64,000 bases of DNA from contig CM033393.1 of assembly GCA_019426215.1 (NCBI GenBank), positions 27,220,591 through 27,284,590 on the forward strand, in the 5' to 3' direction. The notes beneath the pieces are model-generated. The model was not told the DNA's origin and did not search any database. It was given only the letters and a program-made list of their open reading frames with translations. This document shows, in pieces, positions 1 through 11,960 of this stretch. The stretch comes from Buddleja alternifolia (lineage: Eukaryota; Streptophyta; Magnoliopsida; Lamiales; Scrophulariaceae). How positions within the stretch are numbered: position 1 is the first letter of the stretch; every line of letters starts with the position of its first letter. The position numbers and the translations under genes were made by a program.

Positions 1-623
1 TAAATAAATGATGGATCTCATCTTGGTCTCTCATGGACCTTGACACATAATCACATTATACCCAAGATCTCCCATATGACGACTCGAGAAGGAATCATGA
101 GATAAGTCAAAGTATAATTGACTATGCTCAAATCAACCAATGTAACCTCAGGTCCATAAAGATTACTCTTATGCCTACGTGATTATAGAAGATTCCATAT
201 TCAACCAGGATAACCATTTTAGGAATTTCCGGAGAGGTTGTTCAGTTCACTCATTATCCCACATGAGAACCCTCGTGTACATCCATGCCTATGGAACGAG
301 GGACGTTCTCCAAGAACTATGTACACAAGTAAGTCTTTTGGGTCTTTGTCAATATTCCTCATCTTGACAGACCCATTGACGACTTGGAACCTTTTAAAAA
401 TCACGACCTTAGAGACATATCCCATCATCGTCATTCCCGATTTTTGATGATGTCCCATAGTCATGTGTGCTTCAAGGGACTTCGTTCTAAGCATATAATA
501 ACAATTTGACAACAAAGAATGCCATAATAAAATTGACTTTATTCATAAGAAAAGATTGTTTCATAAAGTTTATTACACAACAAGTGGCGCCCAAAATTGG
601 TGCAGCGGGCATCTACTCTAACA
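1..623 (-). repeat. 3' LTR of element 1 (partial)
   Basis: Terminal part of the LTR; its beginning lies outside the window. It is collinear with 31130-31743, including shared stretches around ggcgcccaaaattgg and the end ctctaaca. Short ORFs in it are LTR sequence, not genes. Confidence 0.85.
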
Positions 624-650
624 AGCAGCACACCCCCACACCCTAAGGTG
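624..650 (-). other. Putative polypurine tract of element 1
   Basis: Read on the minus strand, the bases next to the 3' LTR are G-rich (ggtgtgggggtgtgct), as expected for the plus-strand priming site. The tract is not a clean purine run, so the call rests on position. Confidence 0.4.
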
Positions 651-900
651 TTTGTATGAAGGTGTCGTACCATACCACATCTCATATAGAACCTTAGGCA
701 CACTCTTAGACAGCACCCTATTCAACAGATAGTTTGCAGTAGTTAAAGCATAGCCCCACATTGAAGAAGGAAGTCCAGTGCGACTCTTCATGGATCGAAC
801 CACGTCTAACAAGATTCGATTCCTTCGCTCAGCTATCCCGTTTTTCAGGCGTGCCGGGTGGAGTCCACTGCGAGAGAATCTCATTCTCTTTTAGATAATC
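650..900 (-). pseudogene. Copia integrase C-terminal part (element 1)
   Basis: The minus-strand frame contains GIAERRNRILLDVVRSMKS, then a W..AL.TA.YLLNRV stretch, then P...W.G..PS..HLRVWGC. These are the hallmarks of the end of the Copia integrase core (the glutamate of the DDE triad sits in GIAERRNR). Only about 85 residues remain and the frame runs into the LTR, so RT and RNase H have been deleted between this point and the 3' LTR. Non-functional. Confidence 0.85.
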
Positions 901-1300
901 CAGAAACTCATTGGATAAGTATTCACCTCATCGATCCGATCGAAGAGTCTTGATACTTCTACCAGTTTGTTTCTCTACTTCATGTCTAAACTCCTTGAAT
1001 TTTTCAAAGGACTCAGACTTGTACCTCACAAGGTACACATAACCATACCTCGAGAAGTAGTCCGTAAATTTTATAAATTAGCTAAACCACCTCTAGAATT
1101 TATGCTAAGTGGTCCGCATACATCAATATGGACCAAGTCCAAAACTCCACTTGCATGAGCCATTGACCTAGTGTATGGTGTCTTGGCCACCTTTGTCTTA
1201 AGACATGATTCACAAGTTGGCATCTCGTAGATCTCCAAGACCAAGTTGATTTGCCAATATATGAACTATCCTAGCGTGCCAAGTTGATGTACTTATGGAA
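900..1300 (-). pseudogene. Degraded integrase DNA of element 1
   Basis: No long frame, but it lies between the integrase tail and the protease/pre-integrase remnant and has the composition of both. It is best read as decayed integrase core. Confidence 0.45.
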
Positions 1301-1597
1301 TTATCTAATTTTCATTACTTTGTTGAATATTGAGAGTAGGATATGTAGGGAAAATTGTATAAAAGAGCAACTATTATTATGAATCTCAAAACGATATCCT
1401 TCTCCATCCAAAACCGGAATGGATATGATATTTCTTATTATCTCGTGTATAAAATAGACGGAATTTAAAATCAATATCGTACTCCCTAATGCTAAGTGGA
1501 TGGTCCCTATGGCCTTGGTAGCAACCATTGCTCCATTTCCCATCCTTAGGGTCATCTCTCTTTTACTTAGCGCCTTGCTTCTTACCATCCCCTGCAA
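1301..1597 (-). pseudogene. Copia protease / GAG-pre-integrase remnant (element 1)
   Basis: The frame carries MGNGAMVATKAIGTIHL, then a hydrophobic YFIHEIIRNIISI segment. This matches the region of Copia polyproteins downstream of the aspartic protease, where (V/G)GNG..A...G and (Y/V)P.(I/L)..N(L/I)(I/L)S are conserved. The protease active-site DSG is not visible in this piece, and the end is broken. Confidence 0.7.
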
Positions 1598-2479
1598 ATC
1601 ATTGCAAAGGTGAATACTACACCCAGTTTCAAGTATTCAAGAAGCAGTGTTAACACTAAATTTAACTTCAACAAAGAACATACCTTGAGCCTTTGGTGGC
1701 TCCTTGCAGTCCTTCTTCCATTTCCAGGCTTTCCACAGTTGAAGCAATCATCCGTCTTGGCTTTCTTTCCTTTCTTTATCTTCTTCACACCACCATTGCC
1801 TTTAAGCTCCTTGTTCTTGTTCTTGTTCTTCTTCTTTCCTTTCTTGGATTTAGATGAAGAACTCAGAAGTAGCATGGGTTTTTCTTTCTTAATGGTCGTC
1901 TCAGTAGTTATCAATGTGTTCAACAACTCATTGAGTGAGGCATTCAAGTTGTTCGTGTTGAAATTAATAACAAATTGGTCATAAGACCTAAGAAAAAATT
2001 GTAGCACCAGATCGACATATAGGTTTCCCTCGAGTTCCACGTCCAAGTCACTTAACTTATTGATCCGACGAATCATCTTAAGGACGTGATCCCCGACGGC
2101 CGACCCCTCGCTCATCTTTGCTCCAAACAACTCTTTGGAGATAACATATCTCTCCTTCCTAATCTTAGTTCCATACAGCTGTTCTAGATGATTGACAATA
2201 TCCTTTCGCAAGTGTCATCTTTTCATGTTGCTTTTGTAATTCGTTAGACATTGAAGTCCTAATGATACATCGCACTTGGATATTGTCATCAACCCCTAGC
2301 TTAGCGTACTCCCTATCTTCATCAATGCTCTCAGAAGTTATTCCCGGCTGTTCAGCCATCAGGATATAATCCCTCATATCAGGTTAAAGGACAATTTTTA
2401 GGTTTCTCACCCAGTCAGCATAATTAGGCCCGGTTAACTTGTTGGTTTCAAGAATAGCATATAGTGAATTCTTAACCAT
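1582..2479 (-). pseudogene. Copia gag, broken (element 1)
   Basis: Translation from the ATG at 2479 begins MVKNSLYAILETNKLTGPNY and passes an in-frame stop shortly after. A second segment (2377-2165) and a third (2211-1582) continue the gag in different frames. Landmarks are GPNY.DWVRNLKIVL at the N terminus, then the UBN2-type FGAKMSEG..VGDHVLKMI, then a lysine-rich tail with the zinc-knuckle start CFNCGKPG. The knuckle is damaged after the glycine. At least one stop and one frameshift make this a pseudogene. Confidence 0.85.
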
Positions 2480-4114
2480 TTTACTTAATGATCTATAAAG
2501 GTTTCAGCGAGGCAGATATATTAGCATTCACTCTAAATAAAGTCCTTATACAATTTATTCTTTAATTGTACAAGGCTAACACTATTTTTCTAAATTCCAC
2601 CACCCTCTGGATAGAATTTGAGGAAAAATTAATTTTCCTTAGTGGGCTTGAGATCTATCTAAATTAATCAAGTCACCCCAATTATATAAGTATGATTGAT
2701 CCATTTAGATAGTTGCCTCGCCGGCCCTCTACCTCGTTGGATGGTTCTCAAGATCGTTTTACCTCGTCTTTCACATATGGCCCAATTATATGGGTATCCA
2801 ATATGCTACCTCAACATTAGGCTAAACACATCAAATATTCCATGGTCAATCCTCTTAGATCATTGCCCCAATTATATGAGTGTACAATGAGTGATTAGAT
2901 CCCATAGAGCATCTCTAGGCCTAGTGACAATCACAGCCTATCTCGACTAAGCTAATCCCCAATTATATGAGTGATTCACTTAGCCTCAACGGCATTTCAT
3001 ATGTTGTCACTTATGATGGAAGGCAGAGAAGAGAAATCCAATTTCAATTCCATATAGGCCTAATATTTTCTCAGGAGGGCATTACATAAAATATTGGTCT
3101 CACCAGATTAAATTTATCTTGTTTAATTTTTTATCCTGTGCATGTATTCCAAACACATCACATATATATGGATAGAAAAATAAACTATCCACAAAGCGGT
3201 AAATTAGGATGAACCCCCTCGAACCCTAAACTAATCAACCCACTGAGCCAAAGTGGGTTGGACTTTTAAGAAATAAAAATAACCTAACTATTAGAATGGA
3301 TAGCCACTGCATACAAGTCTTCCATTGGCCTTCATCTTGTTTCTTCATCTTCATGATTACGTAGACTATATCTAAATACAAACTACTAATCTAAAGACAG
3401 AAAAATAAAAGCCAAACCAGCTATTTTTACAACCCATAGAAATTACTTACATCGAAAACCAAAGACTAGACTAGGCTCGTGGTTCATCCTATCACATAAA
3501 GTCATGCCAAGCGGCATAATATGCGATATCCAAAATTTACCTACCTCTTGTTCAAAATAAATTGCAATTTATTTGGGATAATTTGGATTTTTCACAAAAA
3601 TTATTTTCCAAGGAAAAATAATAATTTCCAAAATGATATATTTTCAAAAATAATTTTAATTTCCTAAAATATTAAAATTTTAATTACACCAAAAATTGGG
3701 TTGGGCTTGGGCAGCCCGACCCGTGTGAACAGCGCGTGCTGGACACGCGCATATCTGAAACTGCGCGTGCCCAGAGATTCGGGCTGGGCAGCGGACTTTT
3801 TCTCGGTTTTTAATAACCCACCTCGGGCCGAGTTGTTACTCCACTTTCAAACTTTTCGGTTCGTCCATTTTGCTACTTCCCACCACCGGTGTTTTTCAAA
3901 TCCTAAAAAGCTCACCACCAACATAAATCACCCAAAAATATAGTTTTTCGCGAAACCAAATTCGTCATAAAAATTCCAAATTTTTTATACGAATAAATCC
4001 AAATCAAATTCAATTCATAGTAACTCAAGGCATCTTGATTTAACATGCTTCCAATTTATTCATACGAAAAATAAATAAAGTATAATAAATTACATAAATT
4101 AGTTCGATTGAACT
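2480..4114 (-). other. Non-coding 5' leader of element 1
   Basis: About 1.6 kb between gag and the primer site with no credible frame. It is AT-rich with several spaced copies of ccccaattatatgagt (about 2670-2990). A long leader is usual for large Copia elements. Confidence 0.6.
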
Positions 4115-4132
4115 AACCAGGATCTGATACCA
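4115..4132 (-). other. Primer-binding site of element 1 (initiator tRNA-Met type)
   Basis: On the minus strand this reads tggtatcagatcctggtt. Its first ten bases match the usual plant Copia primer site complementary to initiator tRNA-Met. One base separates it from the LTR end at 4134. Confidence 0.85.
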
Positions 4133-4133
4133 C

Positions 4134-4303
4134 TGTTGGGTTGGGTTATCCCCAGGATAGGTTAGCACAGCGGAATTAAAAAATTATAACAACTACCCGA
4201 AACAGGAATAATGGCCGGTTTAATCAAACTAATATAACAAAGAAAAACTAAATACATGAAATACCTTTCGTGCTATTTCCCTCGTACAAGTTTTTGATCT
4301 ATC
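4134..4303 (-). repeat. 5' LTR of element 1, first segment
   Basis: Starts tgttgggttgggtt beside the primer site and resembles the start of the solo LTR at 28078. It is cut at 4303 by element 2; the last five bases (ctatc) form the target-site duplication. It continues at 27559. Confidence 0.85.
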
Positions 4304-5647
4304 TGTTGTGATTCGGTCTAGCGGAATAAATTTTTAATCCGAATCACACCTGAAAATCCAATCCGGGATATTCATGATATTTAGCATATCAAATTATTGA
4401 CGAGAATTAACAAGAGTTCGAATTACCTTTTTTGTCTATTAAATCTCGAATTATCAGTAGCAGCCCCAGACTTCTGCATCTAAATAATCACGCGGAAAAA
4501 AAATTCTCTAAGAAAATCTCGATCTCCTCCTCGGCAACTATTGCAGACGGCTAGAGTGGATAGAGAGGGAGGTATTTTTCTTTCCTAATGCTCTAGGTTT
4601 ATTTTGGCTTAGTGTCAGATTATAAATCAATGACTTGGGTGTGTGGAGTCCCGACAGTGGCTGATTACCTATACCAAGTAAAAGACTCCCCCAGGGTCAC
4701 ACAGTGAGGGGGGGCCGAATTGGCCTTTGCAGATGGGCTTCGGTCTTTGTTTTTACTTAGTCCATGTGTAATTAATTAAATCCAAGTCCAATCAAATTGG
4801 TAATTAATTAATTACATTAATCCAATTAATATAATTCAACTTATAAATTAATTTCCAATTAATTTAACTTATGAATTAATATGATTAAATTAATTTATTT
4901 GATCAAATTAAATATCTTTAATTAAATCATGCCATCAATTTTGTCAGACAATTCACATCAAATGTGATTTTACCAAAATACCCTTAACTTAAGGAAATAT
5001 TACTTTTCTTCACATAGCGCGACTCTCTAGGGTCGATTTAGTGTGCAATGGGAGGATTCCAAAGGATAAGGGTGTCACCTAGCCAACACCGTGGAACCAA
5101 ATCGTTACCTAATTGAAAACGAGATGATCATGTCATCACGAACCTTGACTACTAATACCATATGTGTATAAACTCTTCACCGACGTGACCCGATCAAGTA
5201 AGAGCCATGGTTTAGTCAAACTCATAGAACTTGATACTGTACTTAGAATCATAATAATGTGAAATTACCAAACTACCCTCAGTGACAATCACGGGATAGT
5301 TTATATGCTTTGACCAAAGACTAATAATTTTAATTACTTACGATCGTACAGGTCACATACTCGTTTACTGTCGAGACGGTGAGACCCATATTGGCAATGG
5401 TATCTTGTATCATCGAATGCACTATTGGATCGTACTCCGAAGTCGACCCAACTATCAGGTGATACGGGTCTAACTACTCTGATAACATATCCAATACTAC
5501 AAGCATGTTATAAATGACTTCTCAGGTCTAAAGTTCACACATACTATCGCAATCTTAATCCCAATCATTGACTATCAAAGAGTAAATACCCATGTGATTG
5601 GATTAATGCGAGTCGAGTTTAAATATGTTAATTCCATTAATCATATT

Positions 5648-7024
5648 TGACACGCTAATACCTAACGTGCTTGGATAGCAAGTATACTAGTCGTGCGTAG
5701 TAATAAGTGGACAAAAAGCCCGGGTTGTCGAAAATCAAGGACTAGGTATTTTAGTTTATGATTAACAATAAAAGAAAGACAATTAAAGTAACGTGCAAGA
5801 ATTGATTGAATAAACGAAGGATGAAAGAGGAAACGAACTATAGATTAAAAACTCACTTATGATAAAATGACTAAGGCACGTGCTACAACCGAATCTACTC
5901 GTCAATATATATGGGTTACTCCTCGAATTAATAGACTCCTATTGCTTTGGTGGAAACTCCTTAGTTAACTATTACCCGATGTCTCGGCTCATAATAATCC
6001 TATGATTAATTGACGGTTCTCTAAATATGTCTATCCAAGAATCTAATCAATAACCACGCATTAACGTTCTAGAGTTTCCCCGGATAAATCCGACTAACAG
6101 CACCCGAAAATCTTTACCTATCTCTAAGGGCAATTCCTCATTTGTTTCGGATGATGTGTTAATTCCCTTGAACCCTAACCTATCTTCTCTCGAATGACTA
6201 GATTAGGCAAGATAGCAAGCATATGGTGATCAAGCACATGATTGGAATAAAAGCATAAAATTAACACACAAAGTAATAGGAGAATTAATACAAAAAATCA
6301 CTTCATATATATTGACTCTTAAATTTGGCCTTCACATGACCTTAGTTCTACAAAATTAGCTCATCATCAATAGCTCAAGAAGATCTAGAACAATCATATA
6401 CATAATTATGAACATAAACATGTAATGAAAGTAATTAAAACTCCCTAAGGCTTGGTTGATGATGAATCCTAGCTTGAAACTTTAATCTCTAGCTTAATCC
6501 CCTTTCCGCTCCTTCAAAGATTGATGAAATTGTGGCTCAAAAACCCAGAAATATGCCTTCAATCCCCAGGAATCCGAACCCCTCTTCATTGCTGAAATCT
6601 GGCTTTTATACATTTGAAAAACGGTTACGGCGCGGGCTGTACGGCGCCTAGGCGCGGCCTACGTAGAGTATCTTTCTTGGGGGATAAGTCCGGCGGCGCC
6701 CAGACGTGGTGACAACAGCGTTCGGGCGCGGACAAGTCGGCGCCTAGGCTCGGGTAAGGCGGCACCTAGGCGTGGGCAACAGGATGCTGAACTTGCTGCT
6801 TCTTGCTTGGCGCCCAGGCGTGGTCATACTGGCGCCTAGGCATGGTCAACAGACTTGAAATTATGTCGTGCATCGTTTTTTGCCCTTTTCTTCGTGTGCT
6901 CTCGTTTATCACCTGAAATCACTGAACATCCCGATTAAACGCAAATGTGGCATGATTTAGGCAATAAATAAATCCAAAAATATCAAATCACGGGCTTAAA
7001 AACACATAATAACGCCTCTTATCA
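5648..7024. mobile_element. Solo LTR, Ty3/gypsy-like, inside the LTR of element 2
   Basis: A 1,377-bp block starts tgacacgctaatacc and ends gcctcttatca (TG..CA). It is flanked by a 5-bp duplication atatt at 5643-5647 and 7025-7029, and is absent at the equivalent point of the other LTR copy (about 27200). The opening words (gtgcttggatagcaagtata, then actagtcgtgcgta, and cccgggttgtcga) are typical of plant Ty3/gypsy LTRs of the Tat/Ogre type; the lineage is from memory. No internal domain follows, so this is a solo LTR left by unequal recombination. Confidence 0.85.
6628..6852. repeat. GC-rich minisatellite ggcgcctaggcg(t/c)gg in the solo LTR
   Basis: At least eight degenerate copies of a 15-18 bp motif around GGCGCCTAGGCGTGG, often followed by tcaac or acaa, in an otherwise AT-rich LTR. 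Each copy has a GGCGCC or CCTAGG palindromic core. Confidence 0.8.
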
Positions 7025-7384
7025 ATATTCATGACACCAACTCCCACTATCAACTCAGTGTACGGCTGGCACTTCCTTGTCAACCAAGGTATCATATGAG
7101 TTGAATATTAATGCCCAATTAATATTCATTAACTCATAAACTCCCAGTTTCAGAGATTAAGTACTGGACTGTTCCACTGCCTCCTCTTGTCCATAAGAGG
7201 TGGAAAGTCTATCTTGAAATCTTTTGGACTAATTTGTTTAATACAGTTAAATGTCATTAGATTTATATGAACAAAATCAAAACCTTTATTCTATAAATAG
7301 AAACATCAAACGTTTTATACAAATAACTTATCTAAGCCCTACTCAATTTAATTCCTCATAGGCATTGAGGGCATACACCTAACA

Positions 7385-7400
7385 ATCTCCCACTTGCACT
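7385..7400 (-). other. Polypurine tract of element 2
   Basis: On the minus strand: agtgcaagtgggagat, directly beside the 3' LTR. aagtgggagat is a common plant Copia tract. Confidence 0.8.
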
Positions 7401-8444
7401 CAACGCCAATCGCTATGGTATTTTATTCCTATATTCTTAAGATGTTTATCTAGCACCGCCTGTGATAATGGCTTGGTGAGTGGGTCAGCCACGTTTTCAG
7501 TTGAGGCTATTTTCTGCACGGCTATATCATCTCTTCCAACAATTTCTCGTATTATATGATATTTCCTCATCACGTATTTAGATTTGTTGTGAAATCTTGG
7601 TTCTTTAGCTTGCGCAATTGCTCCGTTGTTGTCACACCATAGTGGCAAAGGCATTTCCACGCTTGGAACCACTCTAAGTTCGGCTATGAACTTTCTCATC
7701 CAAACAGCTTCTTTGGCTGTCTCAGAGGCTGCCATATATTCTGCCTCCGTTATGGAGTCTGCAGTTGTTCTTTGCTTGGAACTTTTCCAAGACACTGCTC
7801 CTCCACTAAGTGTGAATATGTACCCAGAGGTAGATTTAAGGTCATCCCAATCAAATTGGAAATCTGAGTCGGTGTAACCATCCACCTTCAATTCTCCATT
7901 CCCATATATTAGTAGCATATCTTTAGTTCTTCTTAAGTACTTTAAGATACACTTCACTGTTGTCCAGTGAGGCTCCCCCGGGTTAGCTTGAAACCTACTG
8001 ACCATGCTCACAACATGTGCCAGATCTCTTAAGGACTTTCTCTAGGTAGAGCACTTGAGAGAGACCAATCATTCTATTCGCTTTATCTCTATAAAGGCGG
8101 ATTCCTAGAATGTAGGTCGCTTCTCTCAAGTCTTTCATGGAGAATGTACTTGAGAGCCATGTCTTGACCGAAGTCAATAAGCCTATGTCATTCCCTATAA
8201 GTAGTATGTCATCTAAGTATAGAACTAGGAATGTCAACTTGCTCCCACTGACCATTTTATAGACACAAGGTTCGTCTTCATTCTTGATGAAGCCATATTT
8301 CTTGGTTTCTTCATCGAACCTCAGATTCCAACTCCGAGAAGCTTGCTTCAATCCATAGATGGACCGATTAAGTTTGCAAACTTTATGAGAGTCGGCTTCG
8401 GATATAAAGTCCCTGGGCTTTTGCATATAAATGTTCTCGTCCAA
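7400..8444 (-). pseudogene. Copia reverse transcriptase and RNase H, broken (element 2)
   Basis: Two overlapping minus-strand frames (8444-7995, then 8011-7400) cover the RT palm and RNase H. RT shows MDENIYMQKP, KVCKLNRSIYGLKQASRSWN, the catalytic YLDD box within LVLYLDDILLIGND, and F.MKDL.EA.YILGI. RNase H shows GYTDSDFQ, TSGYIF, SWKSSKQ, EAEYMAASE, then NVADPLTKPLS near the end. A frameshift near 8000 separates RT from RNase H, so the polyprotein is inactive although most catalytic residues are visible. Confidence 0.9.
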
Positions 8445-8864
8445 GTGTCCTTTTAAGAATGCGCTCTTTACATCTATTTACCAGACTTCATAGTCTAAGT
8501 TTGTAACTATGGCTAGCAAAATTCTAATAGAATTGATCATGGCTACTGGCGAAAACGTTTTCTCATAGTCAATGCCCTCTTTTTTACTATAACCTTTTAC
8601 CACTAGCTTGGTCTTATAGGTCCAATCTTACTATAACCTTGCCATCCGGGCCAATCTTTTTTTATAGATCCATTTGCATCCAATTGGTCGTACTCCATTT
8701 GGTAGATCAGTAAGAGTCCAGACTTGGTTCGAATACATCAAATCAATCTCTGCTTTCATAGCCTCAAGCCACTTAAAGGAATCTATATATGTCTCTACTT
8801 CATCATAGTCAGAGGGATCATCTCCATGGATTCTTTCTGCAACGACATACAAATAATACTGCAT
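8445..8864 (-). pseudogene. Copia RT N-terminal part, broken (element 2)
   Basis: The 8864-8631 frame has the start of the RVT_2 domain: DPSDYDEVETYIDS.KW.EAMKAEID.M.SNQVWTL.DLP.G..PIGCKWIYKK. Between 8630 and 8445 the domain continues in another frame (IDVKSAFLKG-type words can be made out), with stops. Confidence 0.8.
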
Positions 8865-8915
8865 TTTGTGCAGATAGCCATATCTCTCAGGCGGCTAAGA
8901 TACTCAGCTAGATCG

Positions 8916-9285
8916 TCACTGCAACAGTTGTGTCAAGTTGGGTTCAGATTCTTGAACTGATGTTTCTGAAGGGACGTTATCTTGTTCTTCCAGAACAATC
9001 TTTCTACCTGCACCACCCTCTCGAATAAATTCTTCTTCAAGAAAATGGGCTTGCAAACCCATGATGATCCTATGATCATTTTGCAGGTAAAAAAGGTATC
9101 CCATCGAATTTATGGGAAAACCGATAAAACAACATTTCAAGGATATATCCTCTAGTTTCTATACCTTGGTCTTCTTTACATATGTTGGGCAACCCCATAT
9201 TCTTATGTATTTCAGACTAGGCTTCCTACCGCTCCATATCTCATATGGTGTAGTGGGAACAGATTTCGAGGGACATTTGAGAATG
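8916..9285 (-). pseudogene. Integrase C-terminal end and IN-RT hinge (element 2)
   Basis: From about 9285 the minus strand encodes K.VPTTPYEIWSGRKPS and R.WGCPTYVKKTKV (partly frame-shifted), then KCCFIGFPINSMGYLFY. This is the end of the Copia integrase domain, followed by the acidic hinge EFIREGGAGRK. Everything N-terminal to this (integrase core, zinc finger, protease) is missing and gag follows at once, so an internal deletion joins gag to the integrase tail near 9290. Confidence 0.8.
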
Positions 9286-9289
9286 TGCA

Positions 9290-10083
9290 CAACTGTAAGA
9301 AAAGCATGTCCCCACAACGAGATTGGTAAATTGGTCTTCTTCGGGCCCCCTGCCCTTGAACCTTTTCTTTTGGTTTCCCTTGCCTTTGGTCTTCCTAGAA
9401 GAATTTATCACTCCCAGATGCTTCTTGCCTCGTTTCTTCTTCTGATTCTTTGAAAAGTCAGTAAAAATGACCAAAGTAGTTTCTTTCGTCTTGGGGTCCA
9501 TTTGTGATTGAGCATTTGTGAGTTCGTTCAAAAGACCCAGCAGTGAACACTCAATGTCATTCATATTGAAATTCACTATGAATTGCTAAAAAGACTTGGG
9601 TAGTGACTGCCAGATGAGATCAGTCTAAAGTTGGAAGTCCATAGAGAAGTCGAGGGCTTCTAATCTCTCGAACATGGAGATCATCTTCAAAACATGATCA
9701 CCAACTTTCTCTCCTTCCTTCATTCTCGCCCCAAAGAGTTGACATGAAGTCTCATAACGACCAGTCCTACTGTGCTCTTCATAGAGTTCCTTTAGATGAA
9801 CCATGATTTCAGCAGTTGTTCCCATCTTTTCATGAGATCGTTGCAATTCATTGGTCATCGATCCCAACATGTACCCCTTGACACGAGTGTCAGCTTTAAT
9901 CCAGTCTTCACGGGCAAGCCGATCTTCAAAAGATCCAGGGTCTGGGACTTCAGGCATCTCTTCGTCGAGCACATGTCCCAAAGATTCAAGGCTGAGGACA
10001 ATCCTCAGATTTCGTATCCAATCAATGAAATTTGGTCCAATGAGGATATTTTTCTCAAGTAGTATTGTCAAAGAGTTAGTCAT
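9290..10083 (-). pseudogene. Copia gag, broken (element 2)
   Basis: Starts at the ATG at 10083 (MTNSLTILLEKNILIGPNF). The UBN2-type gag follows: DWIRNLRIVLS, EDWIKADTRVKGYMLGSM, HLKELYEEHSRT.RYETS, FGARMKEGEKVGDHVLKMI. The frame stops near 9620 and continues at 9576 with VNFNMNDIECSLLGLLNELTNA and a lysine-rich tail. The zinc knuckle is lost at the deletion point. Confidence 0.85.
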
Positions 10084-11129
10084 TGTGATGGAAATAAACT
10101 GCAGAAAAATAACCAAGATTTTCGATTAGATGTGTTATTTCATACTTTCAAGTAAAATCAAGGATTTCAATATTTACTTGACTCCCACTATTTTTCTCAA
10201 AATATTGCACTCCCACTGCAATAATCAGAAACCTCGTTGGATTGGTTTCATAGTGAGTGATTGATTTCCCCAACGATCTAAACAAGTTGCAACCTTGAAC
10301 GATATATGGCTCGTTACATCATTGAGGTGATGTCAAACATCAATCAGTCCAACCGTTGATTCAATCCCCTTTAGCTCATGGATCACTGAACCGCAAACTT
10401 TTTCGATTTATAGGTGGTGATCCATCTGAGTCATTTATTCCATCAACTCCTATCAGTCTAACAATTTAATCTCACCTGGCAACTTTGCACGATATATGGT
10501 GCGAAATTTGTTTCGACATGAAGGCATCAAATGCACTAGAGAAGATAGAGTACCATGTCTTGATGCATGACCCCCTTATTCTGGGAAGATGCAATGCACT
10601 AGAAATGAACCCATCTTCTAAAGTTTGATGGAGAGCTAGGACATCCAATGCCCCTTTACTTACTTAGTATTTTAATATGGGAGAATTATAACATTCGATA
10701 ATGTTATTAAGTTGGTCTCACTTTGCACATTAATTTCTTTATCACGCAATAATTGGAAATGCATAAGAATAAGCCTAGCATTTCTAACAACACACACATG
10801 TATGGACTATCTAGATCAACTCGAGCTAATGAGTCATCGGGGAGGGATCCTATCTATTACAAGGGTTGGGTCGTATACAAAGATCTAATCTTCTTGATTC
10901 TCCAAGACTTCATGTGCCACCATGAACCGCCATTTGGGCCTATCTCAAAAACAATTACATAAAAATAACCTATACAAAATGTTATGAATTGAAGACACAA
11001 ACTGGGGGCCTCAAAACCGGCCCAATACATCCCAGGTAAGACAGCATAAATAAAACCCTAAGTCCATACATGGTGTCACCATCACATATGTAAGGAGCAC
11101 ATAAACAATTTAAAACACATATGTGAATT

Positions 11130-11620
11130 TATCTTTTAAATCTAATTTAATGTGTGATTAAATCTAATTTTGTCTAAGATTAAATAATTTAATCTATGAT
11201 TGGATCCAATTCAATTTCTTGATTAAATCTAATTTATTCCTCAATTAAATCCAATTTAATATTATCAAAATAAATCCAATTTAGTTTGAATACTTTAATC
11301 TAATTAAAGATTGACTATCATCAAATAAAGTCTAATGGTTAATTTAATCTAAACGCATAGCAATATCATGTAAAAGGAAAGCGATATTTAAATCCAATTC
11401 AACAAATCCAATTTAATATATATCATCTTTGAAAATGAATTTTAAATCCAATTTAAGACTTTGAACAATTCTAAGTTCAATTGAAATTTTTCAAGTTTAA
11501 ATCCAATTTAAATAAAGTAACTAAATCTAATTTAAAATAAAATTAAATCTAATTTTAATTTCCCAAATCCAATTAAAATTTATTCACTAAATCCAATTTA
11601 GAAGTTGAAACGAAATTTAA
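11130..11620. repeat. Degenerate aaatccaatttaa array in the leader of element 2
   Basis: More than fifteen irregular copies of aaatc(c/t)aattta(a), spaced 15-40 bp, with variants such as taaatctaattt. There is no coding frame. The same word recurs once near 12050. Confidence 0.75.
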
Positions 11621-11749
11621 TTAGGGTTGTTTACTTAATAAATATTTGGGTTAAGTTTTTCAATTTGGATTGAGCCCACATAATTAATTAATTGATAATT
11701 GATCAATCCAATTGAAACCATATGGGCCAAGCCTTATAATTAACTATAT

Positions 11750-11960
11750 TAGGCCCAATTCAAAATACCCAATTCATTAAACAACAGCCGAGTTTGGCCC
11801 AGCATTATTAATTAATTGCGTTGGGCCAAGCCCAGTAATAAAAAATAACTTGGCCCAGCGCTATTTTACCGTGCCCAGCGCAACTTTGTGCGTTGGGCTT
11901 AAAAACACACTACAGCCCAGTGCTTAATTATGCGCTGGGCTAAAGCCCTACACCCCTAAG
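11750..11960. repeat. GCCCAGCGC / GCGCTGGGC word cluster
   Basis: Repeated words ggcccagc, gcccagcgc, gcgttgggc and gcgctgggc occur in both orientations at short spacing, giving several potential short hairpins. Confidence 0.65.

Larger units (their letters stand above)
4304..7384 (-). repeat. 3' LTR of element 2, interrupted by a solo LTR
   Basis: 4304-5647 plus 7030-7384 align collinearly with 25860-27553. After removing the insert and one duplicated target the lengths are about 1,699 and 1,694 bp. Scattered substitutions and small indels separate the copies. Confidence 0.9.
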
